Part shown: positions 35,441 to 45,225 of the stretch, one piece after another
Layout: every line of letters starts with the position of its first letter
Position numbering within the stretch: the stretch's first letter is position 1
DNA from: Pseudomonas duriflava
GTDB taxonomy: Bacteria; Pseudomonadota; Gammaproteobacteria; Pseudomonadales; Pseudomonadaceae
Length of the DNA: 64,000 bases
NCBI RefSeq assembly: GCF_007830155.1
Contig: NZ_VLKY01000013.1
Span: 60,187-124,186, forward strand
Reading direction: 5' to 3'
Notes under the pieces: generated by a model
Seen by the model: only the letters and a program-made list of their open reading frames with translations
What the model was told of the DNA's origin: nothing
Databases searched by the model: none
Program-made: the position numbers and the translations under genes

Positions 35441-36699
35441 CGGTTCGTACTTGGAGCGGCCCGGCCCTGAACGTCATCGGACTTGGCTTGGCTGGCGAGA
35501 CCCTTGCCCATGAGGCACGCCGGGCACTGCAGGATGCCGAATTGGTCATTGGTGCCCCTCGCCATTTCGAGGCCGTCGAGCGCGCCGGATTATCTCTTCC
35601 TGACCGCGCTCCTTTTCCCAGCCCCTTCTCAGCGCTCTGGCAGTTGCTTGAAACACACCAAGGTAAGTGCATCGCCCTGCTTGCTTCTGGCGACCCCCTG
35701 TTTTATGGGCTGGGCGGACATCTCCGTCGGCATCTAGCAGCCGAGCAATTGCGTTTTTATCCGGCTGTTTCAAGTGTCCAGGCCGCCTTTTCCCGCATCG
35801 GCCAACCCTGGCAAGAAGCAGAGGTAATCAGCCTGCATGGCCGCCCCTTGATCAGCCTCCGCGCTTCCCTACGCCATAACCGCTGGTACGCCGCATTGAC
35901 CGATGCTTGCAGCTATCCAGCCGCCATTGCTGCTGAACTGGTGGCTGCCGGGTTTGCCGAGTCGCCCGTATGGGTTGCTGAAGACCTGGGTAGCCCCGAT
36001 GAACGCATCACCCAGCATCAGGCCGGCGTGCTTGGTAACAGCACTACGTGCTTTTCTCCCTTGAACGTGGTTATTTTCAAGACCAAAGGCCCTGGCGGCG
36101 TACTACCGGAATTCCCAGGCATTGCAGATACCGCCTTCAGCAGTGACGGTGAAAGCGCTGGTAGAGGCCTACTTACCAAGCGGGAGGTTCGCCTGTGCAT
36201 CCTGTCGATGATTGACCCCCGCGCAGGCGATATTGGCTGGGATGTTGGTGCCGGTTGTGGAGGAGTAGCGGTCGAATGGGCCCGCTGGAATGCGCAGGGA
36301 CACGTGCATGCGGTGGAATACCACTCCGAGCGGTTAACGCACTTGGCCACCAATCGCGACCGTTTCGGCGTGGTTAAAAACCTGCACACCCATGAAGGAC
36401 GCGCACCGGATATGCTGGCCGGCCTGCCCTCGCCAACCGTTGTATTCGTGGGCGGCGGCGGACGCGACCTTTCAGCCATTCTGAACGCCTGCTGGGCCCG
36501 GCTACCGTCCGGTGGACGACTGATCGCCAGTGCCGTTACTGAAGAAGCACGCCTCGCCCTGCACTTGTTCGACCAGACCGAAACCAGTACCGACGCCGAA
36601 TGGATTCAATTAGCTGTCTCCCGAGGCGATCGCCTTGCAGGCCAACGCCTGATGCGCCCGCAACTGCCTGTCCTTTTATTCAAGCGAGTTAAACCATGA
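35437..36699 (+). CDS. cobL: Precorrin-6Y C5,15-methyltransferase (decarboxylating) CobL
   Basis: The start is GTG 35437, overlapping the cobH stop by 4 nt. The 420-residue bifunctional enzyme has an N-terminal CbiE-type tetrapyrrole methylase domain (NVIGLGLAGETL; LLASGDPLFYGLG; YPAVSSVQAAF). Its C-terminal CbiT-type methyltransferase domain (from ~260) has GDIGWDVGAGCGGVAVEWAR and VFVGGGGRDLS. It methylates C5 and C15 and decarboxylates the acetate on C12. The stop overlaps cobI (ATGA). Confidence 0.95.
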   Translation: MTVRTWSGPALNVIGLGLAGETLAHEARRALQDAELVIGAPRHFEAVERAGLSLPDRAPFPSPFSALWQLLETHQGKCIALLASGDPLFYGLGGHLRRHLAAEQLRFYPAVSSVQAAFSRIGQPWQEAEVISLHGRPLISLRASLRHNRWYAALTDACSYPAAIAAELVAAGFAESPVWVAEDLGSPDERITQHQAGVLGNSTTCFSPLNVVIFKTKGPGGVLPEFPGIADTAFSSDGESAGRGLLTKREVRLCILSMIDPRAGDIGWDVGAGCGGVAVEWARWNAQGHVHAVEYHSERLTHLATNRDRFGVVKNLHTHEGRAPDMLAGLPSPTVVFVGGGGRDLSAILNACWARLPSGGRLIASAVTEEARLALHLFDQTETSTDAEWIQLAVSRGDRLAGQRLMRPQLPVLLFKRVKP

Positions 36700-37394
36700 C
36701 CGGTATGCTCTACGGCATCGGTGTCGGCCCCGGCGACCCGGAGCTGCTGACATTCAAGGCGGCACGCCTGATCCGGCAGTGCCCGGTCGTAGCCTATATC
36801 GCCAATCAGCAAGGCACATCGCAGGCCCGAACCATTGCTGCCGCCCACTTGATCGACCAGCGCGAACTGGCTATCCATATGCCTTTCGAGCGCCAACGCC
36901 AAGCGGCTCTTGCCGTGTATGACCGAGCCGCCGGCGAGATCGCCGAATGCCTGGAGCGCGGGCAAGACGTGGCCGTCTTGTGCGAAGGCGATCCTCTCCT
37001 CTATGGCAGCTTCATCTATCTGCATGATCGCCTCGGCCAGCGCTTTGCCTGCCAAATCGTACCAGGCGTCAGCTCAATCATGGCCGCCGCCGCTGCAGCA
37101 CAGCATCCATTGACCCGCCTGGACCAAAGCCTGCGCATCCTGCCAGCAACAGTTGGTCCGGAGGGGCTGGCCAATGCGCTGGCCACCCCGGGTCCACTCG
37201 TAATCATGAAGCCCGGCCGCCATTATAGCGAGATCCTGCGCCTGCTGCGTCAAATGGGGCGAGATATGGATAGCGTTTATATCGAACATGCCAGCCGTGA
37301 TACACAACGCATCATTCGCTGCCATGAGGCCATGCCTGACGTCGAGCAGGGCCCCTACTTCGCCCTGTTTCTTATTGGTGCACAACCATGCTGA
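36696..37394 (+). CDS. cobI: Precorrin-2 C20-methyltransferase CobI
   Basis: A 232-residue SAM-dependent tetrapyrrole methylase. The start MTGMLYGIGVGPGDPELLTFKA carries the GxGxGD loop, then VLCEGDPLLYGSF (~95) and PGVSSIMAAAAA (~118). It methylates C20 of precorrin-2 or its cobalt form. Length is slightly below the usual 240-250 but all motifs are present. It overlaps cobL at its start and cbiG at its end by 7 nt. Confidence 0.94.
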   Translation: MTGMLYGIGVGPGDPELLTFKAARLIRQCPVVAYIANQQGTSQARTIAAAHLIDQRELAIHMPFERQRQAALAVYDRAAGEIAECLERGQDVAVLCEGDPLLYGSFIYLHDRLGQRFACQIVPGVSSIMAAAAAAQHPLTRLDQSLRILPATVGPEGLANALATPGPLVIMKPGRHYSEILRLLRQMGRDMDSVYIEHASRDTQRIIRCHEAMPDVEQGPYFALFLIGAQPC

Positions 37395-38152
37395 CCATTG
37401 TCAGCCTGACCGACACTGGCGCAGCGCTCGCTCAACGGCTAATTGCCTTGAGCGAGAACGCCGAATGGCTGCACCGCCCGCAGTCCTTTACCAGCACGGT
37501 ACAACAACGCTTTCAGGCCGGGCACCGGCTGGCGCTGATTTGCGCTACCGGAATTGCCGTACGCACCTTGGCCCCTGTGCTGAAAGACAAATACAACGAC
37601 CCCCCTGTGCTGGTGCTGGACGAAGCCGGTTCGTTCATCATTCCACTGCTGTCCGGCCATGAGGGCGGCGCCAATGCCTGGGCGCAGGACTGGGCGGAGC
37701 GGCTGGAGGCGCACTGTGTTATCACCAGCGCTCGCCGTTACACTCGGCCTTTATATGTAGCTGGCCTGGGCTGCGAGCGTGGCTGCCCAGAAGGGGTACT
37801 GCATGCCTTGATGGAGGAAACGCTTGCTGCCCATTCGCTAACCGTAACTGACGTAAGCGGCTTGGCCAGCATCGCTTTGAAGAGCGACGAAGTCGGCATG
37901 CTGGCGCTGGCCCGAACACTGGGCGTACCTATTCAGTTCTTCGAGCCCGACGCGCTCAATCGTTACGAAAACCAACTGACTCAGCGTTCCGCCATCGTCT
38001 TTCGCGAAACCAGCTGCTATGGCGTAGCGGAAGCAGCCGCCCTCGCACTGGCTGAACAAATGACCGGCGGACCGGCCGAGCTGGTTGTACCCAAACACAA
38101 GAACGCACGCGCCACCTTTGCCCTGGCGCGCGCTTATCAGGATCACACATGA
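37388..38152 (+). CDS. cbiG: CbiG-type cobalt-precorrin-5A hydrolase (CbiG_N plus CobE-like C-domain)
   Basis: A 254-residue protein. The N-terminal ~115 contains CATGIAVRTLAPVLKDKYNDPPVLVLDE and IPLLSGHEGGAN, the CbiG N-domain signature. The C-terminal ~120-254 starts YVAGLGCERGCPEGVL, the CobE/CbiG_C domain. The middle domain of longer CbiG proteins is missing, as in other compact homologues. It opens the delta-lactone and releases acetaldehyde in the anaerobic-type ring-contraction route. It lies between cobI and cobJ with overlaps at both ends. Confidence 0.88.
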   Translation: MLTIVSLTDTGAALAQRLIALSENAEWLHRPQSFTSTVQQRFQAGHRLALICATGIAVRTLAPVLKDKYNDPPVLVLDEAGSFIIPLLSGHEGGANAWAQDWAERLEAHCVITSARRYTRPLYVAGLGCERGCPEGVLHALMEETLAAHSLTVTDVSGLASIALKSDEVGMLALARTLGVPIQFFEPDALNRYENQLTQRSAIVFRETSCYGVAEAAALALAEQMTGGPAELVVPKHKNARATFALARAYQDHT

Positions 38153-38913
38153 CTGGACGTTTATTCATCATCGGTACCGGCCCCGGCGGTCTGGAACATC
38201 TGAGCCCCGCCGCCAGCCGCGCGTTGGAATCAGCTACGGATCTTGTGGCCTATCCCTTATACGTCGACTTACTTGGCGACATCGTAGCCGGCAAGGCTCG
38301 ACATGACAGCCCCTTGGGCGATGAAATCGGCCGGGCCCGCCGCTGCCTGGAGCTGGCTGGCGAGGGCCGCAGCGTGGCCCTGATCTCCAGTGGCGATGCA
38401 GGCATCTACGCCATGGCAACACTGGTGTTCGAGCTGTTGGAGCACGAGGCACAACCAGCCTGGGCTACTGTCGAAATTGCGGTCATACCCGGCATCTCAG
38501 CTCTGCAGGCCTGCGCCAGCCGGGTCGGCGCCCCCTTGGCCCACGACTTCTGCACCATTTCTCTGTCGGACCTGCTTACGCCCTGGGAAACCATCGAGAC
38601 CCGCATTCATGCCGCCGGGCTGGGCGATTTTGTGGTCGCGTTCTATAACCCTGTGTCGCAAAAGCGGACCTGGCAGTTGGCTCGCGCCCGCGAAATGCTG
38701 TTGGAAAGGCGCCCAGCGGACACCCCTGTCATCATTGGCCGCAATGTAACCCGTGCGACCGAGCAAATCACCGTAACGACGCTGGGTGACCTGGACCCTG
38801 CCCAAGTCGATATGCTGACCATTGTCCTCGTCGGCAACAGCGAGACTCGCCGTGTCGGGCCGTGGGTCTACACGCCTCGCGGCTACGCCAAAAAACTGGG
38901 AGCCGACGCATGA
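38149..38913 (+). CDS. cobJ: Precorrin-3B C17-methyltransferase CobJ
   Basis: A 254-residue tetrapyrrole methylase. It has GTGPGGLEHLSPAA at the N-terminus, SSGDAGIYAMA (~82), IPGISALQACASRVGAPL (~115) and FYNPVSQKR with IIGRNVTRATE in the C-terminal half. It performs the ring contraction coupled to C17 methylation (CobJ or CbiH role). No partner monooxygenase CobG is present in the window. It overlaps cbiG and cobM by ATGA. Confidence 0.95.
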   Translation: MTGRLFIIGTGPGGLEHLSPAASRALESATDLVAYPLYVDLLGDIVAGKARHDSPLGDEIGRARRCLELAGEGRSVALISSGDAGIYAMATLVFELLEHEAQPAWATVEIAVIPGISALQACASRVGAPLAHDFCTISLSDLLTPWETIETRIHAAGLGDFVVAFYNPVSQKRTWQLARAREMLLERRPADTPVIIGRNVTRATEQITVTTLGDLDPAQVDMLTIVLVGNSETRRVGPWVYTPRGYAKKLGADA

Positions 38914-39704
38914 CGGTCTATTTTATCGGTGCCGGCCCCGGCGACCCCGAGCTGATTACAATCAAGGGCCAACGGCTCATTCATAGCTGCCCGGTTATCC
39001 TGTATGCCGGCTCCCTGGTGCCTGAAGCTGTTCTACAGGGCAACACAGCCAAACAGGTTATCAATACCGCCGAACTGCACCTGGCTGAAATCATGGCCCT
39101 GATTGAGACAGCCCATACCAAAGGGCAGGACGTCGCCCGGGTGCATTCCGGCGATCCCTCCTTGTATGGTGCTATCGGCGAGCAGATCCGCCGCCTACGC
39201 GAATTGGAGATTCCCTTCGAGGTGGTGCCTGGCGTAACGGCCACTTCTGCCTGCGCCGCATTATTAGGCACAGAACTAACTCTGCCCGATATCTCCCAGA
39301 CTATTATTCTGACCCGCTATGCCGGTAAGACGGCCATGCCGGAAGGCGAACAGCTGCCAGACCTGGCTCGCCATGGTGCGACCCTGGCGATTCACCTGGG
39401 CATCAACCGTCTGCACAAGATCGTCGAGGACCTGATCCCACATTACGGAGCAGACTGCCCCGTTGCCGTGGTCCACCGGGCTACGTGGCCGGATCAGGAC
39501 TGGGTCACGGGAACACTCGAAGACATTCTTGCCAAAGTGCGGGCTAAAGGCTTTCACCGCACCGCGCTAATCCTTGTCGGTCGCGTCCTCGCACCTGATA
39601 ACTTTTCCGAATCCTTCCTTTACCGGGAGGACAAGGCTCATGTATACCGTCCCGCCTATAAACGTCGAAAGAAACCTACTCAGGAGACCTCTTCATGCGA
39701 CTGA
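38910..39704 (+). CDS. cobM: Precorrin-4 C11-methyltransferase CobM
   Basis: The start is ATG 38910 (ATGA overlap with cobJ). The 264-residue enzyme opens MTVYFIGAGPGDPELITIKGQRLI and has VHSGDPSLYGAIGEQ (~85), VPGVTATSACAALLG (~110) and HLGINRLHKIVEDL. It methylates C11. The last ten bases overlap the start of the HupE-like gene, so translation is coupled. Confidence 0.95.
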   Translation: MTVYFIGAGPGDPELITIKGQRLIHSCPVILYAGSLVPEAVLQGNTAKQVINTAELHLAEIMALIETAHTKGQDVARVHSGDPSLYGAIGEQIRRLRELEIPFEVVPGVTATSACAALLGTELTLPDISQTIILTRYAGKTAMPEGEQLPDLARHGATLAIHLGINRLHKIVEDLIPHYGADCPVAVVHRATWPDQDWVTGTLEDILAKVRAKGFHRTALILVGRVLAPDNFSESFLYREDKAHVYRPAYKRRKKPTQETSSCD

Positions 39705-40270
39705 CCCACCGCGCCCTCTTTCTTACTGCCGGTCTACTGGCCAGCACCAGCGCTCTGGCCCACCCTGGCCATGAAGTTAGCGGACTCGCCTCCGGCATTC
39801 TTCATCCTCTGACCGGCCTTGATCACCTGCTGGCCATGCTGGGCGTTGGTTTGTGGGCTGGCCAGCGTGGCGGCAAATCGATCTGGATGATTCCGCTGGC
39901 GTTCATGGCCATGATGCTGGCAGGCGGCCTGCTGGGCATGGAAGGCGTAGCCCTGCCGGGCGTTGAGCTGGGCATTGCCGTCTCGGTTACCCTGTTCGGT
40001 TTGCTGATTGCCTTTGGCGTACGCCTACCCGTGTGGGTCGGCATGTTATTGGTTGGCGGCTTTGCCCTGTTCCATGGCCACGCCCATGGCGAGGAAATGC
40101 CTGCCACAGCCGGCGCACTCAGCTTTGCTTTCGGTTTTACATTGGCAACCGGTGCGTTGCATGCCACGGGTGTTGGCGCCTCCTGGCTGAGCCGCAATCT
40201 ACCACGACTGGTCCGTCTGGCAGGTGCTGCTATCTCCGTCGCTGGTGCCGCCATGCTGGCCATAGTCTGA
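39695..40270 (+). CDS. HupE/UreJ-family nickel/cobalt permease
   Basis: A 191-residue membrane protein. A signal-like first helix ends in ALA, then HPGHEVSGLASG and the family motif HPLTGLDHLLAMLGVGLWAGQ (~30-50). Five further helices follow, one containing LFHGHAHGEEMPA. The His and Asp residues bind Ni2+ or Co2+. Embedded in the B12 operon between cobM and cbiD, it very likely imports cobalt, adding a second uptake route beside CbtAB. Confidence 0.9.
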   Translation: MRLTHRALFLTAGLLASTSALAHPGHEVSGLASGILHPLTGLDHLLAMLGVGLWAGQRGGKSIWMIPLAFMAMMLAGGLLGMEGVALPGVELGIAVSVTLFGLLIAFGVRLPVWVGMLLVGGFALFHGHAHGEEMPATAGALSFAFGFTLATGALHATGVGASWLSRNLPRLVRLAGAAISVAGAAMLAIV

Positions 40271-40303
40271 TATTTATAGACCTAGCCATTAGACTGAGGC
40301 CGT

Positions 40304-41395
40304 ATGCGCGAGGAATCACCCGAGAGGAAAGGTCCGCTGCGCAGCGGCTTCACGACTGGTAGCTGCGCGACGGTCACTAGCCTTGCGGCCGCGCGCCTAC
40401 TGCTGCTGAATGAAACTAGCGATGCACTCTCCATCGATCTGCCCAAGGGCAACAAACAGCTCCTATTACGGCTCGAGCACTGCGGACGAACGCCTCGAGG
40501 CGCCTCGGCCTCGATCATCAAGGATGCAGGCGACGACCCTGACGTCACCCATGGCGCCCGAGTATCTGCCGAGGTCGAACTCCACCCTCTTTCCGGCATC
40601 ACTTTTCGGGCCGGTCCAGGTGTTGGTACGGTTACCCGACCAGGACTGGTGCTTGCCGTAGGCGAGCCCGCGATCAATCCCGTTCCGCGCCAGATGATGC
40701 ACCTACACCTGGAACGCCTCGCCCAGGAAACCGGCTACTCAGGCGGGTTTATCGTAACGATTGGTATCGAGCATGGCGAAGCGCTGGCCTTGAAGACCAT
40801 GAATCCGCGCCTAGGCATTCTGGGTGGCCTCTCAATCCTGGGTACTAGCGGCATTGTGCGGCCTTTTTCCTGCGCCGCCTATATCGCCTCCATCCAACAG
40901 GCCATTGATGTGGCTCGGGCCAATGGCCAGGCTCATTTATCCGCCTGTACTGGCAACGCCAGCGAAATGGCCATGCGAACCCATTTCAATCTACCGGAAA
41001 TAGCCTTGATTGAAATGGGCGACTTTGTCGGAGCCGTCCTGAAACATCTCAAGCGCGCTCCGGTCGAGCGTCTCTCCCTATGCGGCGGCTTTGGCAAGAT
41101 CAGCAAACTTGCGGCCGGCCATATGGATCTCCATAGCCGAAGCTCCAGTATTGACCTGCCCTGGCTGGCCAAACAGGCAGCCAGCCTGGGAGCAGATGCC
41201 TCTTTACAACAAGCCATGACGGCTTGTACGACTAGTCAGCAGGCATTGGGAATGGCTCATAAGGCCGGCCTCCCTTTAGCCGATCATATTTGCCAACTGG
41301 CCTGGAATGTCGCTCGTGAAAAGCTTCCCGCTTCGATCGCCCTTGACGTCTTTGCCATTAACCGTGCAGGCCTGCTGATGGGATGTGCCTCGTGA
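40304..41395 (+). CDS. cbiD: Cobalt-precorrin-5B C1-methyltransferase CbiD
   Basis: A 363-residue protein opening [18 protein letters not shown], then [20 protein letters not shown] (~110), [36 protein letters not shown] (two conserved stretches), CTGNASE and [11 protein letters not shown]. It methylates C1 in the anaerobic-type pathway, replacing CobF. It starts 33 nt after the HupE-like gene, the largest gap in the operon after cbtB. Its stop overlaps cobK (GTGA). Confidence 0.95.
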   Translation: MREESPERKGPLRSGFTTGSCATVTSLAAARLLLLNETSDALSIDLPKGNKQLLLRLEHCGRTPRGASASIIKDAGDDPDVTHGARVSAEVELHPLSGITFRAGPGVGTVTRPGLVLAVGEPAINPVPRQMMHLHLERLAQETGYSGGFIVTIGIEHGEALALKTMNPRLGILGGLSILGTSGIVRPFSCAAYIASIQQAIDVARANGQAHLSACTGNASEMAMRTHFNLPEIALIEMGDFVGAVLKHLKRAPVERLSLCGGFGKISKLAAGHMDLHSRSSSIDLPWLAKQAASLGADASLQQAMTACTTSQQALGMAHKAGLPLADHICQLAWNVAREKLPASIALDVFAINRAGLLMGCAS

Positions 41396-42108
41396 AACGT
41401 ATTCTGCTGCTAGGCGGAACCACAGAAGGCTTGCAGCTGGCCCGCACGCTTTCCAAGAATGATATTTATAGCCTGGCTGGGCTAGGTCAGGTGCCTAAAG
41501 ACTTGCCTTGTCAATGCCGGGTCGGTGGCTTTGGCGGAGCTGAGGGGTTAGGCGTCTACCTTCGTCAGCAGCGCATCGAGCTAGTGCTGGACTTGACGCA
41601 TCCCTACGCTCAACGCATCAGCCACCACGCAGTGGAGGCAGCCGCTCAGGTAGACATTCCCTGCTGGGCACTGCACCGCCCCGCCTGGCAACCTTCGCCG
41701 CAAGACGACTGGCGCGCTTGGCACACCTGGTCGGACCTGATGGAACGTATAGCTACCTTCCGGCGCCCCTTGTTCGCATTGGGGCGAGAGCCGCTGGAGC
41801 ATCTTGCTAACATTCCACCCTATCAACATTGGGTGATTCGCTGTTTGAACACAGAGATCAGTGTCGCTCGTGCGACAGTCATCAGTGCTCGCGGCCCTTT
41901 TAAGCTCAGAGATGAACACAACTTACTAACGCAGCATCGCGTCGATGTGATTGTTTGCAAGAATAGTGGCAACCCCGCTACGCAAGCCAAATTAGAGGTT
42001 GCGCGCACCTTGAAGATTCCAGTACTGATGCGTACACGTCCTCTCCTACCTCAGGCTAACCGAACATTCATGAAGATAGAGGATATGCTGCTGGCCCTTC
42101 GGTCGTAG
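41392..42108 (+). CDS. cobK: Precorrin-6A reductase CobK
   Basis: The start is GTG 41392 overlapping the cbiD stop. The 238-residue protein opens with a nucleotide-binding loop [16 protein letters not shown]. It has [14 protein letters not shown] (~65), [24 protein letters not shown] (~165) and [20 protein letters not shown] near the end. It reduces precorrin-6A (or the cobalt form) with NAD(P)H. It is the last gene of the B12 operon and lies 21 nt from, and convergent with, scpA; no terminator is visible between them. Confidence 0.94.
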   Translation: MKRILLLGGTTEGLQLARTLSKNDIYSLAGLGQVPKDLPCQCRVGGFGGAEGLGVYLRQQRIELVLDLTHPYAQRISHHAVEAAAQVDIPCWALHRPAWQPSPQDDWRAWHTWSDLMERIATFRRPLFALGREPLEHLANIPPYQHWVIRCLNTEISVARATVISARGPFKLRDEHNLLTQHRVDVIVCKNSGNPATQAKLEVARTLKIPVLMRTRPLLPQANRTFMKIEDMLLALRS

Positions 42109-42129
42109 GGTTCAGTAAAGACGAGACGC

Positions 42130-43005
42130 TTAAAGCAAACCTTCAGAAGGCCCTAATGGTTCTACCGATGATTCCTCAACGCGAATGCGGACATGAATAG
42201 GTGTAAAGGGCTCGTTCTGCACCAGCTCGATCAGCGACTCCTTGACCAGTTCCAGAATCGCCATAAAGGTTACGACAACACCCAGGCGACCTTCCTCTGC
42301 CTTGAACAGCAGAATGAACGGAACAAAACCATTGCCCTGCAAACGATCAAGTACATCGCTCATACGCTCCCGCGTGGACAATACCTCACGGGTCACCTGA
42401 TGGCTTTCAAACAGATCAGCCCGGCGCATAACTTCACTCATTGCCAGCATCAGCTCGTTCAGGCTAACCTCGGGCAGCAACTTGCGCGCCCGCGCCTCTG
42501 GCGCCGGAACGGTGGGCACTGTGAGATCTCGTCCCACCCGCGGTAGTGAGTCCAGATCCTCTGCAGCCTTCTTGAAGCGCTCGTACTCTTGCAGGCGGCG
42601 GATCAATTCTGCTCGAGGATCGTCTTCTTCCTGCTCGGCTTCTACAGAGCGCGGCAAGAGCATGCGCGACTTGATCTCAGCAAGCATGGCTGCCATGACC
42701 AGATATTCGGCCGCCAGCTCAAGACGCACCGATTTCATCAACTCTACATAGCCCATGTATTGGCGCGTGATTTCCGCAACAGGTATATCGAGAATATTGA
42801 TGTTTTGTTTACGAATCAGATACAGCAAAAGATCCAACGGCCCCTCAAACGCCTCGAGGAAAACCTCCAAAGCATCTGGCGGAATATAAAGATCCTGAGG
42901 CAGTTCGGTGAACGCTTCGCCGTAAACCAGAGGCACGGCGGGAGCAGTACGGCCTTGAGAGTCCGCCAAGGGCTCGGTGAGCGCCTCTGCAGAAGGTTCG
43001 CTCAT
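42130..43005 (-). CDS. scpA: Segregation and condensation protein A
   Basis: A 291-residue kleisin of the SMC complex. An acidic, Ala/Pro-rich N-terminus precedes the conserved core LEVFLEAFEGPLDLLLYLIRKQNINILDIPVAEITRQY (part of ~45-85), then EYLVMAAMLAEIKSRMLLP (~105) and the winged-helix C-terminus (VVTFMAILELVKESLIEL). It links SMC heads with ScpB. It is the last gene of PHP-yciO-scpA, each pair overlapping by 4 nt. The usual scpB does not follow. Confidence 0.93.
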   Translation of the reverse strand: MSEPSAEALTEPLADSQGRTAPAVPLVYGEAFTELPQDLYIPPDALEVFLEAFEGPLDLLLYLIRKQNINILDIPVAEITRQYMGYVELMKSVRLELAAEYLVMAAMLAEIKSRMLLPRSVEAEQEEDDPRAELIRRLQEYERFKKAAEDLDSLPRVGRDLTVPTVPAPEARARKLLPEVSLNELMLAMSEVMRRADLFESHQVTREVLSTRERMSDVLDRLQGNGFVPFILLFKAEEGRLGVVVTFMAILELVKESLIELVQNEPFTPIHVRIRVEESSVEPLGPSEGLL

Positions 43006-43634
43006 GCCCGCTCCCGCTCGAAGGGTGTTGGATCACCTGCACCCACCCGCATCACATCTGGCTCGCTTTCAGTCAGGCTAACAACTGTAGAAGGCTTGAG
43101 CCCACCAGGGCCGCCGTCTATGACCAGATCCACGAAATGCTCAAGTTGCTCCCGCATGTCATAAGGATCGGACAAGGCCTCGCTCTGACCCGGCAGGATC
43201 AGGCTAACACTCATCAACGGCTCGCCCAGCTCATCAAGCAACGCCTGGGTGATCGGATGCGCAGGTACCCGCACACCAATGGTCCGCCGCTTGGGATGCA
43301 GCAGAATACGAGGCACTTCACGAGTCGCATTGAGGATAAAGGTATACGGTCCAGGCGTATGCGCTTTCAACAGACGGAAGGTACTGGTGTCCACCTTGGC
43401 ATAGAGGCCCAACTCGGACAGGTCCCGGCAAATCAATGTGAAATTGTGCTTGTCGTCTAGCTGCCGGATACGGCGAATGCGCTCAACAGCATTTTTTTCT
43501 CCGATCCGGCAACCCAGGGCGTAGGATGAATCGGTAGGATAGGCAACGACGCCTCCACCAAGAATTATATCCACCGCCTGGCGAATAAGCCGTGGCTGCG
43601 GGTTCTGCGGATGAATTTCAATGTACTGGCTCAC
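43002..43634 (-). CDS. Sua5/YciO/YrdC-family protein
   Basis: A 210-residue YrdC-like fold: VAYPTDSSYALGCRIGEKNAVERI (~30-52), DDKHNFTLIC (~65), GPYTFILNATREVPR (~105) and RTIGVRVPAHPI. The KxR/SxN active-site pattern of threonylcarbamoyl-AMP synthases is partly visible. It is the YciO branch, related to but distinct from TsaC; threonylcarbamoyl-AMP activity is possible but not certain. Overlaps of 4 nt with both neighbours show an operon. Confidence 0.87.
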   Translation of the reverse strand: MSQYIEIHPQNPQPRLIRQAVDIILGGGVVAYPTDSSYALGCRIGEKNAVERIRRIRQLDDKHNFTLICRDLSELGLYAKVDTSTFRLLKAHTPGPYTFILNATREVPRILLHPKRRTIGVRVPAHPITQALLDELGEPLMSVSLILPGQSEALSDPYDMREQLEHFVDLVIDGGPGGLKPSTVVSLTESEPDVMRVGAGDPTPFERERA

Positions 43635-44503
43635 GTCGGCTCCTGACTAGCGGGATAGATGGCGTGCCCAAAGCGCATCCAAAGCGGCGGCAGATCTTCT
43701 GGAACAGGACGGTACATACCCAGATCGGACCAGTCGCCAGGCATATGAAAATCGCTACCGGCACTAACCATCAGACCAAACTCGCGCGCTAAAATTGCCA
43801 ACATGCCAACCTGCTCAGCTGGCTGCACCCCATTGACTACCTCTAATGCATGCCCACCAGCCATGATGAAATCGCCCAGCAGCTTGCGCCGCTTGGTCCG
43901 GGTAAAGTCATAGGCTAACGGATGAGCCAGGCTGATCCAGGCCTTGGCTTCACGTAAGGTCTTAACGGTTTCCTCCAGGGTCGGCCAGTGTTGTTTCACA
44001 TCACCTAACTTGCCACTACCCAGCCACTTGCGAAAGGCTTCGCTGCGGTCCTGCACATAGCCCGCCTGGATAAGGTATTCCGCAAAATGCGGTCTGGCCG
44101 GAGCATTACGGCTGTCGCCCAAGGATTGCTGAATGGCTCGGGCGCCTTCCAATGTTCCGGGCATACCCTTGGCTGCCAAGCGCCGGTCGATTTCCTCGGC
44201 GCGGGCCCATCTTCCCTTGTAAAGCGCCTCCAGAGCATTCTTCAAGACAGGCGCGTCGCTGTCGAAACCATAGCCCAACACATGGATAGTAGCGCCGCCC
44301 CACGTACAGGAAAGCTCAATACCGTTCAACAGGCTCAAGCCGCACCGCTCGGCAGCGCTACGTGCCTCCGGCAAACCCTCCAGCGTGTCGTGATCGGTCA
44401 GGGCCAACAGACGGACACCCCTCTCATAAGCACGCGCGACCACGTCGGCCGGTGCCAGTGTTCCATCGGAAGCGGTACTGTGACAATGCAGATCGACACG
44501 CAT
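43631..44503 (-). CDS. PHP-domain phosphoesterase (RNase AM / YciV type)
   Basis: A 290-residue protein with PHP metal motifs: MRVDLHCHSTASDG (His-x-His, ~5-10), LALTDHDTLEGLPEA (~35), a Glu in NGIELSC (~62), HPLAYDF (~190) and SAGSDFHMPG (~245). Members of this family are 3',5'-nucleotide phosphatases and 5'-3' exonucleases that trim rRNA 5' ends. It is the first gene of the operon with yciO and scpA, divergent from yciB. Confidence 0.9.
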   Translation of the reverse strand: MRVDLHCHSTASDGTLAPADVVARAYERGVRLLALTDHDTLEGLPEARSAAERCGLSLLNGIELSCTWGGATIHVLGYGFDSDAPVLKNALEALYKGRWARAEEIDRRLAAKGMPGTLEGARAIQQSLGDSRNAPARPHFAEYLIQAGYVQDRSEAFRKWLGSGKLGDVKQHWPTLEETVKTLREAKAWISLAHPLAYDFTRTKRRKLLGDFIMAGGHALEVVNGVQPAEQVGMLAILAREFGLMVSAGSDFHMPGDWSDLGMYRPVPEDLPPLWMRFGHAIYPASQEPT

Positions 44504-44565
44504 CCTGGTTCCTCGTCTTGATTCGTCTGTTATTATGCCTGGATGTCCTAGCTCCGGCTGTTTAA

Positions 44566-45159
44566 ATGAAACAACTCATCGATTTTATTCCTCTGATTCT
44601 TTTCTTCATCGTCTTCAAGCTCGACCCGCGAACGGTAGAGGTTGCAGGACATACCTTCACATTGGGCGGTATTTTCAGCGCTACTGCCGTTCTGATTGGC
44701 GCGTCCGTGGTCGTCTACGGCCTACTGCTCATTCAGCAGCGCCGCCTGGAGAAAGGGCAATGGCTGACCCTGATTGCCTGCCTTGTCTTTGGTGGTATGA
44801 CCCTGGCGTTTCACAGCGAGACTTTTCTTAAGTGGAAAGCCCCAGTCGTGAACTGGCTGTTTGCCGTCGCCTTCATCGGCAGCCACTTCATTGGCGAAAA
44901 GCCGTTGATCGAACGCATGCTGGGACATGCCATGACCCTGCCTCATGCAGTCTGGGTGCGCCTGAATATTGCCTGGATCCTCTTCTTCTTGGTGTGCGGC
45001 TTCGCCAATTTGTTCGTGGCCTTTACCTTTCAAAGCATTTGGGTTGACTTTAAGGTCTTTGGTAGCTTGGGGATGACCTTGCTGTTCATGCTTGGCCAGG
45101 GTATTTATCTGGCCCGACATCTACATGACAACGATCCGAAAAAAACCGAAAACCGCTAG
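44566..45159 (+). CDS. yciB: Inner-membrane septation protein YciB (IspZ)
   Basis: A 197-residue membrane protein with five or six helices. Family signatures: [18 protein letters not shown] at the start, [25 protein letters not shown] (~82-106) and [18 protein letters not shown]. It takes part in cell-envelope and septum maintenance. The gene directly faces away from the PHP gene. A two-component system starts 66 nt downstream. Confidence 0.94.
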   Translation: MKQLIDFIPLILFFIVFKLDPRTVEVAGHTFTLGGIFSATAVLIGASVVVYGLLLIQQRRLEKGQWLTLIACLVFGGMTLAFHSETFLKWKAPVVNWLFAVAFIGSHFIGEKPLIERMLGHAMTLPHAVWVRLNIAWILFFLVCGFANLFVAFTFQSIWVDFKVFGSLGMTLLFMLGQGIYLARHLHDNDPKKTENR

Positions 45160-45225
45160 TACAAGGATGCGAGGCCGGTTTGACAACCGTACGGTATACC
45201 GATCGATGCGCAGCCGGATGACCCA

